From an uncultured Lachnospiraceae bacterium (GTDB lineage: Bacteria > Bacillota > Clostridia > Lachnospirales > Lachnospiraceae), in the NCBI GenBank assembly GCA_902496125.1, contig CABUZU010000117.1:1-5677 (forward strand): a stretch of DNA of 5,677 bases, read 5' to 3'. This document shows positions 1 to 5,677 of this stretch, piece by piece; position 1 is the stretch's first letter, and each line of letters begins with the position of its first letter. Under the pieces are notes generated by a model, which was not told where the DNA came from, ran no database searches, and worked only from the letters and a program-made list of their open reading frames with translations. The translations under genes were made by a program, and so were the position numbers.

Positions 1-425
1 AAACTGGAATACCAGAAATTAGTGAAAATATTACCGTGCGCTCCATTGTAGGAAACTATTTAGAGCACAGTCGTATTTATTGCTTTTGTAATCAAGAAAA
101 TCCAGAGGTCTTTTTAGCAAGTGCAGATTGGATGCCAAGAAACTTAGATAAACGAATTGAAATTATGTTCCCAGTTGAAGATAAGAAGATACGAGGAGAA
201 GTTCTTTCTATTATAAAGGTGATGCTTGCAGACAATGTAAAAGCTCATTTTCTTCAACCAGATGGAACTTATAAAAAGATTGATAAACGAGGAAAAACTC
301 TCGTATGCTCACAAGAATATTTTGAGCAAAAGGCAGATGAAGAGAGTAAATTAAAAGAACAAAAACTGCCAAATACAAGGACATTTATTCCTTTAACAAA
401 AGAAATGATTAAGGAGTTAGAATAG
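1..425 (+). CDS. ppk1: Polyphosphate kinase 1, C-terminal fragment (5' end outside window)
   Basis: PPK1 reversibly transfers the terminal phosphate of ATP to a growing inorganic polyphosphate chain. The reading frame is open from base 3 to the TAG at 423-425, giving 140 residues. A GTG at 36 lies inside the conserved block and is not the true start, because the upstream codons (TGIPEISENIT) also match the family. Visible family landmarks are SENI, SIVGNYLEHSRI and the SADWMPRNLDKRIE block, all in the C-terminal phospholipase-D-like half of the enzyme. The His in EHSR corresponds to the conserved active-site His of that half (His592 in the E. coli enzyme, from memory); the autophosphorylated His lies upstream of the window. 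The lysine-rich tail is typical of the C-terminal end, so the 3' end looks intact. The full protein is usually about 700 residues, so roughly four fifths is missing here only because of the window edge. It ends 12 nt before the cvfB-like gene, suggesting co-transcription. Confidence 0.93.
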   Translation, partial: TGIPEISENITVRSIVGNYLEHSRIYCFCNQENPEVFLASADWMPRNLDKRIEIMFPVEDKKIRGEVLSIIKVMLADNVKAHFLQPDGTYKKIDKRGKTLVCSQEYFEQKADEESKLKEQKLPNTRTFIPLTKEMIKELE

Positions 426-437
426 AAAGGAAAAAAT

Positions 438-1271
438 ATGATGGAATTAGGAAAAACACAAGAAATGGTGATTCATAGAATTACCGTTCATGGAGCATAT
501 TTAGGAATGGAAGGAACGAAGGAAGAAGTACTTCTTCCAGGAGGACAGCTAGAAAAGGATGCAAAAGCAGGTGATAAAGTTTCAGTCTTTTTATATAGAG
601 ATTCAAAAGATCGATTAATCGCAACAGTCAATCATCCAGCAATGGAACTTGGCCAGTTAGCAAGATTAAAGGTAGTATCGGTAAGTTCCATTGGTGCATT
701 CTTAGATTGGGGATTAGAAAAGGATTTATTTTTACCATTTAAAGAACAGACTCATAAAGTACACGTTGGAGAATATTGTGTCGTTGCATTATATATTGAT
801 AAGAGTGAACGTCTTTGTGCAACCATGAGAATTTATGACCATCTAGAAAAGGAAAGTCCTTATCATACAGGGGACCAAGTAAAAGGTGTTATCTACCAAA
901 TCAATCCCAAAATTGGTGCATTAGTAGCAGTTGACTTAAAATATCATGGATTGATTCCAAATAAAGAATTATTTGCTCACTATCAAGTTGGTGATGAAAT
1001 CGATGGAAGAGTTGTAAAGGTAAGAGAAGATGGTAAGTTAAATTTAAGTGTTAGAGAAAAATCTTATTTACAAATTGACTCCGATGTTGAATTAATTTTA
1101 GAGCATATGCTTGCAAATGGTGGGAAGATTCCATTTACAGATAAAGCAGCTCCACTTCTTATTAAACAAGAGTTTGGACTGAGTAAAAATGCATTCAAGC
1201 GAGCAATTGGTCGTCTATTAAAACAAGGTAAAATTGATATTGGAGAAAATTGTATACAACTAAAAAAATAA
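438..1271 (+). CDS. cvfB: CvfB/YitL-family S1 RNA-binding protein
   Basis: The 277-residue product matches the CvfB family (conserved virulence factor B of Staphylococcus, YitL of Bacillus), cytoplasmic RNA-binding proteins built from S1-type OB folds plus a winged helix. Three OB-like segments can be seen: about residues 5-65, about 71-131 (with SIGAFLDWGLEKDLFLP, the S1_2 signature), and about 145-206 (GDQVKGVIY through GRVVKVREDGKLNLSVRE). A winged-helix tail covers about 215-275 (GGKIPFTDKAAP, then LSKNAFKRAIGRLLKQGKI). Length is in the normal family range. The start at 438 follows an AAAGGA-type ribosome site at 427-431; a second ATG at 441 would shorten the protein by one residue and cannot be excluded. 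It lies 12 nt after ppk1, so it is probably read from the same transcript. In staphylococci the family affects virulence-factor and exoprotein expression; the role here is not known. No clear terminator follows. Confidence 0.92.
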   Translation: MMELGKTQEMVIHRITVHGAYLGMEGTKEEVLLPGGQLEKDAKAGDKVSVFLYRDSKDRLIATVNHPAMELGQLARLKVVSVSSIGAFLDWGLEKDLFLPFKEQTHKVHVGEYCVVALYIDKSERLCATMRIYDHLEKESPYHTGDQVKGVIYQINPKIGALVAVDLKYHGLIPNKELFAHYQVGDEIDGRVVKVREDGKLNLSVREKSYLQIDSDVELILEHMLANGGKIPFTDKAAPLLIKQEFGLSKNAFKRAIGRLLKQGKIDIGENCIQLKK

Positions 1272-1512
1272 ATTGTTTATATTTACTAAAAATCTATTTA
1301 ACTAAAAAAAAGTTAAAAACGAACTTGTAAGTTATTTGTCCATATAACCATAAATTATGAAGATAAAACTGTTAATTATTACAGAATTACATGGATTAAT
1401 ATGGTTTGATTATATATTTTTGATAATTTTTTGAAAAAAATATGTTAAAATTGCATATTTCCTCTTCCATTTTTTTCGGTTTTGTATTATTATATATAAA
1501 ATAAGGGTCATA

Positions 1513-1541
1513 AGTTGAGAAATGATAAGCATTTTTCAACT
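1513..1541. repeat. Inverted repeat upstream of the regulator gene, candidate operator
   Basis: Left arm AGTTGAGAAATG (1513-1524) and right arm CATTTTTCAACT (1530-1541) are complementary over 12 positions around a 5-nt centre (ATAAG). The only mismatch (G1519 against T1535) would be a G-U pair in RNA. The dyad lies 51 nt before the regulator's start codon and directly abuts or overlaps a candidate -10 hexamer (TATACT, 1541-1546). It is not followed by a T run, so it is not a standard terminator. An operator for the downstream regulator (autoregulation) or a 5' leader hairpin are both possible; the function is inferred from position only. Confidence 0.5.
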
Positions 1542-1546
1542 ATACT
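1515..1546 (+). promoter_or_regulatory. Possible sigma-A promoter of the regulator gene
   Basis: TTGAGA at 1515-1520 matches the -35 consensus at five of six positions, and TATACT at 1541-1546 matches the -10 consensus at five of six. The spacer is 20 nt, longer than the preferred 17, which weakens the call. The elements coincide with the dyad at 1513-1541, so a protein bound there would block this promoter. Several other TATA-like elements further upstream are alternative candidates. Confidence 0.3.
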
Positions 1547-1591
1547 GTGTACTAAAATTGTAAAAAGATAAAAAGAAGGAGTTTATGCTAT

Positions 1592-2680
1592 ATGATTTCA
1601 AATCAAATTCTTCAGAACACAATTGAGGGTTTAAAATCTATTACAAGAGTGGATTTATGTGTATCGGATACGGAGGGCAAAATTTTAGCTTCAACATTCC
1701 CAGATGCAGAAGAATATGAACATGCAATCGTTAATTTTGTAGAGTCCCCTGCTGACAGTCAAGTATTGCAAGGTTATCAGTTCTTTAAAGTATTCGATGA
1801 AAATCAATTAGAATATGTATTGTTAGCTCGTGGAGCTGGCGACGATGTCTATATGGTAGGCAAGGTAGTCGTTTTCCAAGTTCAAAATTTATTAGTAGCT
1901 TATAAGGAACGTTTTGATAAAGACAACTTCATTAAAAACTTATTATTAGATAATTTGTTACTAGTAGATATCTATAACAGAGCGAAGAAATTACACATTG
2001 ATATTAGTGTACGAAGAGTAGTATTCGTTATTGAGACTAAGAATGAGAACGATAGTAATGCACTAGAGACCGTTAAAAGTCTATTTGCTGTAAGAAGTAA
2101 AGATTTTATTACAGCTGTAGATGAAAAGAATATTATTCTAGTAAAAGAATTAAAGCCAAATGAAGGCTATGATGACATGGAAAAGACAGCGAAAGTTATC
2201 TTAGATATGTTAAATACTGAATCGATGACCAAGGTACATGTTGCTTACGGAACCATCGTCCAAGAAATTAAAGAAGTTTCTCGTTCTTATAAAGAAGCGA
2301 AGATGGCATTAGACGTAGGTAAGATTTTCTACAGTGAGAAAAACGTTGTAGCTTACAACAATTTAGGAATTGGTCGTTTGATTTATCAGTTACCAATGTC
2401 TCTTTGCAGAATGTTTATTAAAGAAATCTTTGATGGTAAGTCACCAGATGATTTAGACGAAGAAACACTTACTACAATTAATAAATTCTTTGAGAATAAT
2501 TTAAATGTATCAGAAACTTCTAGACAGCTTTATATTCATAGAAATACATTGGTTTATCGTTTAGATAAGCTTCAAAAGAGCACAGGACTAGACCTTCGTG
2601 TATTTGAAGATGCAATTACATTTAAGATTGCGTTAATGGTTGTTAAATATATGAATTATATGGAAAAACTAAATAACTAA
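1592..2680 (+). CDS. CdaR/PucR-type transcriptional regulator, ligand unknown
   Basis: The 362-residue product has the three-part layout of CdaR/PucR-type regulators. Residues about 1-105 resemble a diverged sugar-diacid-recognition sensor (DLCVSDTEGKILAS near the start, VGKVVVFQVQNLL near its end). A middle GGDEF-like segment spans about 137-250 (VHVAYGTIVQEIKEVSRSYKEA at 215-236). A C-terminal PucR helix-turn-helix spans about 293-350, with the characteristic LNVSETSRQLYIHRNTLVYRLDKL. No membrane segment is seen, so it is a cytoplasmic DNA-binding protein. The start at 1592 follows GAAGGAG (1575-1581) by 10 nt; the nearer ATG at 1585 is out of frame, too close to that site, and gives only 13 codons before a stop. 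Classical relatives activate glycerate/glucarate or purine breakdown genes, but no such gene is adjacent, so I assign no target. A 320-nt leader with a dyad precedes it and a hairpin follows it, suggesting its own transcription unit. Confidence 0.85.
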   Translation: MISNQILQNTIEGLKSITRVDLCVSDTEGKILASTFPDAEEYEHAIVNFVESPADSQVLQGYQFFKVFDENQLEYVLLARGAGDDVYMVGKVVVFQVQNLLVAYKERFDKDNFIKNLLLDNLLLVDIYNRAKKLHIDISVRRVVFVIETKNENDSNALETVKSLFAVRSKDFITAVDEKNIILVKELKPNEGYDDMEKTAKVILDMLNTESMTKVHVAYGTIVQEIKEVSRSYKEAKMALDVGKIFYSEKNVVAYNNLGIGRLIYQLPMSLCRMFIKEIFDGKSPDDLDEETLTTINKFFENNLNVSETSRQLYIHRNTLVYRLDKLQKSTGLDLRVFEDAITFKIALMVVKYMNYMEKLNN

Positions 2681-2684
2681 AAGA

Positions 2685-2715
2685 AAGGGGGCTTTACAAA
2701 GCCCCTTTGTTAATT
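2685..2715 (+). terminator. Rho-independent terminator or attenuator after the regulator gene
   Basis: Bases 2685-2694 (AAGGGGGCTT) pair with 2699-2708 (AAGCCCCTTT) as a 10-bp stem with one G-U pair and a TACA loop. It is followed by a moderately T-rich tail (TTTGTTAATT at 2706-2715). The stem is very GC-rich against its surroundings and sits 4 nt after the regulator's stop codon, as expected for an intrinsic terminator. The tail has G and A interruptions, so termination may be incomplete. The hairpin ends just before the ribosome site GGAGG (2716-2720) of the protease gene. Confidence 0.75.
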
Positions 2716-2729
2716 GGAGGTATTATTAT

Positions 2730-3932
2730 ATGGAAGAAAAAAAAGGATTCTTTAAAGGAATGCTTCTAACTTTTATTGCATTTGTTTTAGCCTTTGTACT
2801 TTTTGTAAAGGTTGGAAACTATCATATTGTTGTCTATCATGCAACTACGGGAAACACTGATTCAAAAGCAGTCACCGTTAGTGATATTGATTTTAGTTCC
2901 GTAGTTAGTAAAATACGTTCATTGAATAAGATTATTGAAGATACCTATTTATTTGATTATGATACGAATGAAGTCGTAGAAGATTTATATAAAGGCTATA
3001 TTGCAGGTCTTAATGATAAATATACAAGCTATTATACAAAAGAAGAGTATAATGATTTAATGAGTGATTCTTCTGGAACCTATAAAGGAATTGGTGTTTC
3101 AATTAGTAAAGAAGAAGACGGAAGAATCTTAATCAAAGAAGTCTTTGCAGATAGTCCTGCGAAAAAAGCAGGCATTGAAGTAGATGACGAATTAAAAGCA
3201 GTAAATGATAAAGAAATTAGTAAATTCGAAACGACAACGGATATTGTAAAAGAAATTAAAGGAAATGATAAAGCAAAATTAAAAGTTTATCGTGCAAGTA
3301 CAGATAAAACTTTAGAAGTCGAAGTAGAACTTGCAGACGTTGACCAAAATACCGTAAACTATAAGATGCTTGATAGCAAAGTTGGATATTTACAGATTAC
3401 AAAATTTGAAGATGTTACAACCGAGCAGTTTGAAAATGCGATGAAAGCGTTAGACAAGAAAGGAATGGAGTCTTTAGTATTAGACCTTCGTGATAATCCA
3501 GGAGGAACTTTGTCATCGGTAGTAAACGTTGCGGATTATTTATTGCCCAAAGGAAAGATTTTATCCATTGAAGATAAAAATGGAAATAAAAAAGAATATA
3601 AATCTGATGCATCTGCTTTTGGTAAGCCAATGGCTGTATTAATTAATGGAAATTCCGCAAGTGCATCGGAGGTACTTGCCGGTGCAATCAAGGATTATAA
3701 AGCTGGAACTTTAATTGGAACCACTTCATTTGGTAAAGGAATTGTTCAAAATATTTATTCGTTGTCCGATGGCTCTGGACTAAAACTTACAACTGCGAAA
3801 TATTATACTCCAGCAGGAAACTATATTCATGGCAAGGGTATTGAACCAGATATAAAAATAGAACAATCAAAAGATACGAAAAATGATAATGTTTTAAATA
3901 AAGCAATTGAAACATTGACAAAGGAGGACTAA
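2730..3932 (+). CDS. S41-family C-terminal processing protease (CtpA/CtpB type), membrane anchored
   Basis: The 400-residue protein is a carboxy-terminal processing serine protease. A hydrophobic segment at about residues 7-28 after a lysine-rich start acts as an uncleaved anchor or signal peptide, placing the catalytic part outside the membrane. A PDZ domain follows at about 116-200 (YKGIGVSI, then ADSPAKKAGIEVDDEL), then the S41 core at about 215-377 with LDLRDNPGG (250-258). Family spacing puts the nucleophile at Ser311 (in NSASASE), the general base at Lys336 (FGKG) and the assisting Gln at Gln340, the Ser-Lys-Gln arrangement known from B. subtilis CtpB; all are present, so activity is expected. 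Only about 23 residues follow the core, so the C-terminal peptidoglycan-binding domain of many Firmicute relatives is absent. The start has GGAGG 9 nt upstream. Substrate is unknown; relatives act in envelope proteolysis or sporulation signalling. It leads a tight cluster with the cupin and dus genes. Confidence 0.93.
   Translation: MEEKKGFFKGMLLTFIAFVLAFVLFVKVGNYHIVVYHATTGNTDSKAVTVSDIDFSSVVSKIRSLNKIIEDTYLFDYDTNEVVEDLYKGYIAGLNDKYTSYYTKEEYNDLMSDSSGTYKGIGVSISKEEDGRILIKEVFADSPAKKAGIEVDDELKAVNDKEISKFETTTDIVKEIKGNDKAKLKVYRASTDKTLEVEVELADVDQNTVNYKMLDSKVGYLQITKFEDVTTEQFENAMKALDKKGMESLVLDLRDNPGGTLSSVVNVADYLLPKGKILSIEDKNGNKKEYKSDASAFGKPMAVLINGNSASASEVLAGAIKDYKAGTLIGTTSFGKGIVQNIYSLSDGSGLKLTTAKYYTPAGNYIHGKGIEPDIKIEQSKDTKNDNVLNKAIETLTKED
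3921..3927 (+). promoter_or_regulatory. Ribosome binding site of the cupin gene inside the protease gene end
   Basis: AAGGAGG, a full-strength Shine-Dalgarno site, is formed by the codons for the last residues of the protease (Lys-Glu-Asp) and lies 7 nt before the cupin ATG at 3935. The protease stop codon (3930-3932) falls between site and start, an arrangement that favours translational coupling and fixes the cupin start. Confidence 0.85.
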
Positions 3933-3934
3933 TT

Positions 3935-4264
3935 ATGATTTTAAATTTAAAAGAGCAGGAGTTTGAAAATTTTCCTAATTTTAAAGGTGGAGAAAAAAGC
4001 TTAGATGCTAAGATGTTTTTTGATGGCAATAATCGTATTATTTTTGGGAAGTTGCCAGTAGGTGGTTCGATTGGAGAACATACACATGAAACCAATAGTG
4101 AGATTATTTATATCTTAGAGGGAAAAGGAACCGTTTTAATGGATGGGGAATATGAAGATGTAGAAGCTGGTGTTTGCCATTATTGTCCTAAAGGTCATAC
4201 TCATTCATTAATGAATAACAGTGATGCACCATTAACCTTCTTTGCTGTCGTGCCAGAACAATAG
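3935..4264 (+). CDS. Small single-domain cupin protein
   Basis: The 109-residue protein is one cupin beta-barrel with both signature motifs complete. Motif 1 runs from Gly44 to Gly63 and holds His49, His51 and Glu56; motif 2 (GVCHYCPKGHTHSLMN, 79-94) holds Pro85, Gly87, His90 and Asn94. The expected metal ligands are His49, His51, Glu56 and His90, so a bound divalent metal is likely. There is no signal peptide or extra domain, so the protein is probably cytoplasmic. Motif 2 also carries a Cys81-x-x-Cys84 pair and His82 and His88 around the metal site. Such small cupins range from sugar isomerases and dioxygenases to ligand-binding proteins without catalysis, so no reaction is assigned. The gene starts 2 nt after the protease stop, uses a ribosome site inside the protease gene, and is followed 11 nt later by the dus gene. 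Confidence 0.88.
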   Translation: MILNLKEQEFENFPNFKGGEKSLDAKMFFDGNNRIIFGKLPVGGSIGEHTHETNSEIIYILEGKGTVLMDGEYEDVEAGVCHYCPKGHTHSLMNNSDAPLTFFAVVPEQ

Positions 4265-4275
4265 GGATTTTTATT

Positions 4276-5184
4276 ATGAATTATTATTTTGCACCAATGG
4301 AAGGAATTACTGGATACATTTATCGAAACGCTCATGCGAAAGTTTATAAAGGAATTAATAAGTATTTTTCGCCTTTTATTTCCCCTGTTGCAAAAAAGGA
4401 TATGAAATCGAAGGAAAGAAATGATATCTTGCCAGAAAACAATGAAGGGTATGATTTAGTACCACAGATTTTAACAAATAAGGCAGCGGATTTTATTCGT
4501 ATTGCGAAGCTATTACAAGATGATTATGGTTATCAAGAAGTAAACTTAAACGTAGGGTGTCCGGTTCGAACCGTTGTATCAAAGAAAAAAGGTTCTGGAT
4601 TTTTAGCATATCCTATGCAGTTAGATTGCTTTTTAGATGAAGTTTTCGAAGTATTAGAAATGAAAATTTCAGTTAAGACAAGACTTGGTATGACAGATGA
4701 TGAAGAATTTGATGAATTATTAGAGATTTATAATAAATATCCATTAGAGGAATTAATTATTCATGCTAGAGTACAGGCAGACTATTATAAGAATAAGCCA
4801 CATTTAGAAGCATTTAAAAAGGCATTTAGTAAAAGTAAAAATCCAGTTTGTTATAATGGAGATTTATTTACATTAGAAGATGTACAAAATTTCCAAAGTC
4901 AATTTCCAGATGTAAATACCGTAATGATAGGAAGAGGTCTATTAACAAATCCCGGACTTTTAGATGAACATGCTACCAAAGAACAATTTATGAAGTTTTA
5001 TCATCTTGTGTATGAAGGATATCAATCGGTATTATCAGGAGATACTCATGTATTATATAAGATGAAAGAATTATGGTGCTATATGGGTGATTTATTTCCA
5101 GAAGGGAAAAAGGTACTAAAAAAAATTAAGAAAGCGTCTAAGTTAGCAGATTATGATGCTGCGGTTAGAGAATTGCTTTATTAA
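4276..5184 (+). CDS. dus: tRNA-dihydrouridine synthase
   Basis: The 302-residue enzyme uses FMN and NADPH to reduce uridines of the tRNA D-loop (or variable loop) to dihydrouridine in the cytoplasm. The Dus TIM-barrel landmarks appear in order: FAPMEGIT (5-12), the catalytic loop VNLNVGCP with general-acid Cys95, VKTRLG with Lys134, IIHAR with His163 and Arg165, NGDLF (194-198) and the FMN-phosphate loop IGRG (218-221). A helical tRNA-binding domain fills about 235-302. Length is slightly below the usual 310-330. Which uridine it modifies, and whether it belongs with DusB or is closer to DusC, cannot be settled by eye. The ribosome site (AGGGA, 4263-4267) overlaps the cupin stop codon, is weaker than its neighbours' sites and stands 8 nt before the ATG; translation may depend on ribosomes arriving from the cupin gene. 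Confidence 0.92.
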   Translation: MNYYFAPMEGITGYIYRNAHAKVYKGINKYFSPFISPVAKKDMKSKERNDILPENNEGYDLVPQILTNKAADFIRIAKLLQDDYGYQEVNLNVGCPVRTVVSKKKGSGFLAYPMQLDCFLDEVFEVLEMKISVKTRLGMTDDEEFDELLEIYNKYPLEELIIHARVQADYYKNKPHLEAFKKAFSKSKNPVCYNGDLFTLEDVQNFQSQFPDVNTVMIGRGLLTNPGLLDEHATKEQFMKFYHLVYEGYQSVLSGDTHVLYKMKELWCYMGDLFPEGKKVLKKIKKASKLADYDAAVRELLY

Positions 5185-5209
5185 AATTTACTAAAAACAA
5201 AAAAAGCCA

Positions 5210-5237
5210 TTGCCTTTCTAATAATTCTTGCTATAAT
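5210..5237 (+). promoter_or_regulatory. Sigma-A promoter of the trkA-type gene, extended -10
   Basis: TATAAT at 5232-5237 is a perfect -10 hexamer and is preceded by TGC (5229-5231), giving an extended -10. TTGCCT at 5210-5215 is a four-of-six -35 hexamer at a 16-nt spacing. Transcription would start near 5243-5246, leaving a leader of about 40 nt before the ATG at 5286. No terminator is evident between the dus stop codon and this promoter, so some read-through from dus is possible. Confidence 0.72.
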
Positions 5238-5254
5238 AGAGTCGAAGTTTTACG

Positions 5255-5264
5255 AACTTAAGTT
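5255..5264. repeat. 10-bp palindrome in the trkA leader
   Basis: AACTTAAGTT is a perfect palindrome lying about 10-20 nt downstream of the predicted transcription start. Its left half can alternatively pair with AAGTT at 5245-5249 as a 5-bp hairpin with a 5-nt loop. Position would suit an operator, but short A/T-rich palindromes are common by chance in DNA of this composition, so function is uncertain. Confidence 0.25.
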
Positions 5265-5285
5265 TATTAGTTGAGGTTGAAAACT

Positions 5286-5677
5286 ATGAAAATTATTATT
5301 GCAGGTGGTGGTAAAGTAGGTTCTACTTTAACAAGAGAATTATCAGCTAGCGGATATGATATAACAGTAATCGATTTAAAGAAAAAAGTTTTAGAAGCAA
5401 GTGTAGAACGATATGATGTAATGACTGTTTGGGGAAATTGTGCAACAATATCCGTTTTAGAAGAGGCAGGAATAAGAAGTGCAGACTTATTAATTGCAGC
5501 TACGAGTGCCGATGAGATAAATCTTCTTTGTTGCATGACTGCTCATGGATTAAATCCAAATTTGCATACAATTGCTAGGATTCGAAATCCTGAATATTCA
5601 GGGCAAGTTTATACCATGAGAAACTTATTTGGATTATCTTTAGTAGTAAACCCTGAGCGTCAAGCAGCAAGAGAGAT
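5286..5677 (+). CDS. trkA: TrkA-type potassium-uptake NAD-binding protein, N-terminal part (3' end outside window)
   Basis: The frame is open from the ATG at 5286 to the window edge, encoding 130 complete residues plus two bases. It begins with a Rossmann nucleotide-binding motif (IIIAGGGKVGSTL; glycines 7, 9 and 12 form GxGxxG), with Asp30 at the end of the second strand (ITVID), the residue that binds the adenosine ribose in NAD-binding RCK/TrkA_N domains. WGNCATISVLEEAGI and ADLLIAATSADEINLLCCM follow the usual TrkA_N pattern. The protein is a cytoplasmic gating subunit that binds NAD(H) or a related nucleotide and controls a TrkH/KtrB-type potassium channel. Full TrkA has two such units (about 450 residues) while KtrA has one (about 220); the cut prevents a decision, though the sequence reads more like TrkA. 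GAGGT at 5273-5277 is its ribosome site, 8 nt before the start. It has its own promoter. A trkH gene may follow, but that lies outside the window. Confidence 0.88.
   Translation, partial: MKIIIAGGGKVGSTLTRELSASGYDITVIDLKKKVLEASVERYDVMTVWGNCATISVLEEAGIRSADLLIAATSADEINLLCCMTAHGLNPNLHTIARIRNPEYSGQVYTMRNLFGLSLVVNPERQAARE

Larger units (their letters stand above)
1272..1591 (+). other. AT-rich noncoding leader before the regulator gene
   Basis: This 320-nt gap contains no supportable gene and is noticeably more AT-rich than the flanking coding DNA. Downstream of cvfB there is a weak A/T stem (1297-1303 pairing with 1311-1317, loop of seven A) without a following T run, so no firm terminator can be called. 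A T6-G-A7 tract at 1427-1440 could bend DNA or act as an UP element. Promoter-like hexamers are plentiful because of base composition: for example TTGAAA at 1431-1436 with CATATT 17 nt later at 1454-1459, and TATA-like runs at 1485-1500. The only distinctive structure is the dyad at 1513-1541. No riboswitch consensus was recognised. Confidence 0.6.

Noticed and set aside
36..425. A stand-alone 129-residue protein starting at the GTG at 36
   Set aside because: The frame is open to the window edge and the residues before the GTG match polyphosphate kinase 1, so this is the end of a longer gene.
1297..1317. Terminator for cvfB
   Set aside because: The 7-bp stem is made almost wholly of A-T pairs with an all-A loop and no T run follows, so it would be too weak.
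1357..1434. A 25-codon hydrophobic small ORF in the noncoding stretch
   Set aside because: No ribosome site precedes it, its composition follows the AT-rich background, and such short ORFs are expected by chance.
1585..1626. A 13-codon ORF overlapping the regulator start, possible leader peptide
   Set aside because: Its ATG is only 3 nt after the Shine-Dalgarno site while the regulator ATG is well spaced; nothing else supports translation.
3415..3630. Minus-strand ORF within the protease gene
   Set aside because: It lies antisense to the S41 core with its conserved motifs, and has no ribosome site or recognisable domain.
3787..4095. Minus-strand ORF across the protease-cupin junction
   Set aside because: It is antisense to two well-supported genes and the translation resembles no known protein.
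5204..5218. Terminator hairpin after dus (AAAGCC...GCCTTT)
   Set aside because: On checking, the halves are a mirror arrangement and not complementary, so no stem forms.
5276..5283. GTTGAAAA before trkA, resembling a half-site of the 1513-1541 dyad
   Set aside because: Only eight bases match, there is no partner arm, and it lies between the ribosome site and start codon; coincidence is likely.
5267..5536. Minus-strand ORF opposite the trkA start
   Set aside because: The plus strand here encodes a clear Rossmann motif with promoter and ribosome site; the antisense frame is a shadow.

Overview
The window is AT-rich throughout, has strong purine-rich Shine-Dalgarno sites, and has every supported gene on the + strand. 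Protein content (a CvfB-type S1 protein, a CdaR/PucR-type regulator, a short S41 protease, a Trk-type NAD-binding protein) and codon use fit a low-GC Firmicute, most likely a Clostridia of the Lachnospiraceae type. This placement is inferred from general protein resemblance, not from a search. It looks like an ordinary chromosomal region: I see no insertion sequence, phage gene, CRISPR array, tRNA or rRNA.

Layout: (1) 1-425, the C-terminal end of polyphosphate kinase 1, followed after 12 nt by (2) 438-1271, a CvfB-like RNA-binding protein with S1 folds and a winged helix; the two probably share a transcript. (3) 1272-1591, an AT-rich noncoding stretch of 320 nt carrying a near-perfect dyad at 1513-1541 just before (4) 1592-2680, a CdaR/PucR-type regulator. 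(5) A GC-rich hairpin at 2685-2708, probably a terminator or attenuator, fills most of the gap to (6) 2730-3932, a membrane-anchored S41 C-terminal processing protease. This is followed with almost no spacing by (7) 3935-4264, a small cupin, and (8) 4276-5184, a tRNA-dihydrouridine synthase. (9) A well-formed extended -10 promoter at 5210-5237 drives (10) 5286 to the window end, the N-terminal part of a TrkA-type potassium-uptake protein.

The genes do not form one obvious pathway. Genes 6-8 are packed like an operon (gaps of 2 and 11 nt), but protease, cupin and tRNA modification enzyme have no evident shared substrate. The regulator has no sugar-diacid or purine catabolic gene beside it, so its target and ligand are open. 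I found no convincing undescribed system; the items most worth a look are the dyad before the regulator gene, the terminator-like hairpin ahead of the protease gene, and a CxxC motif embedded in the cupin metal site.
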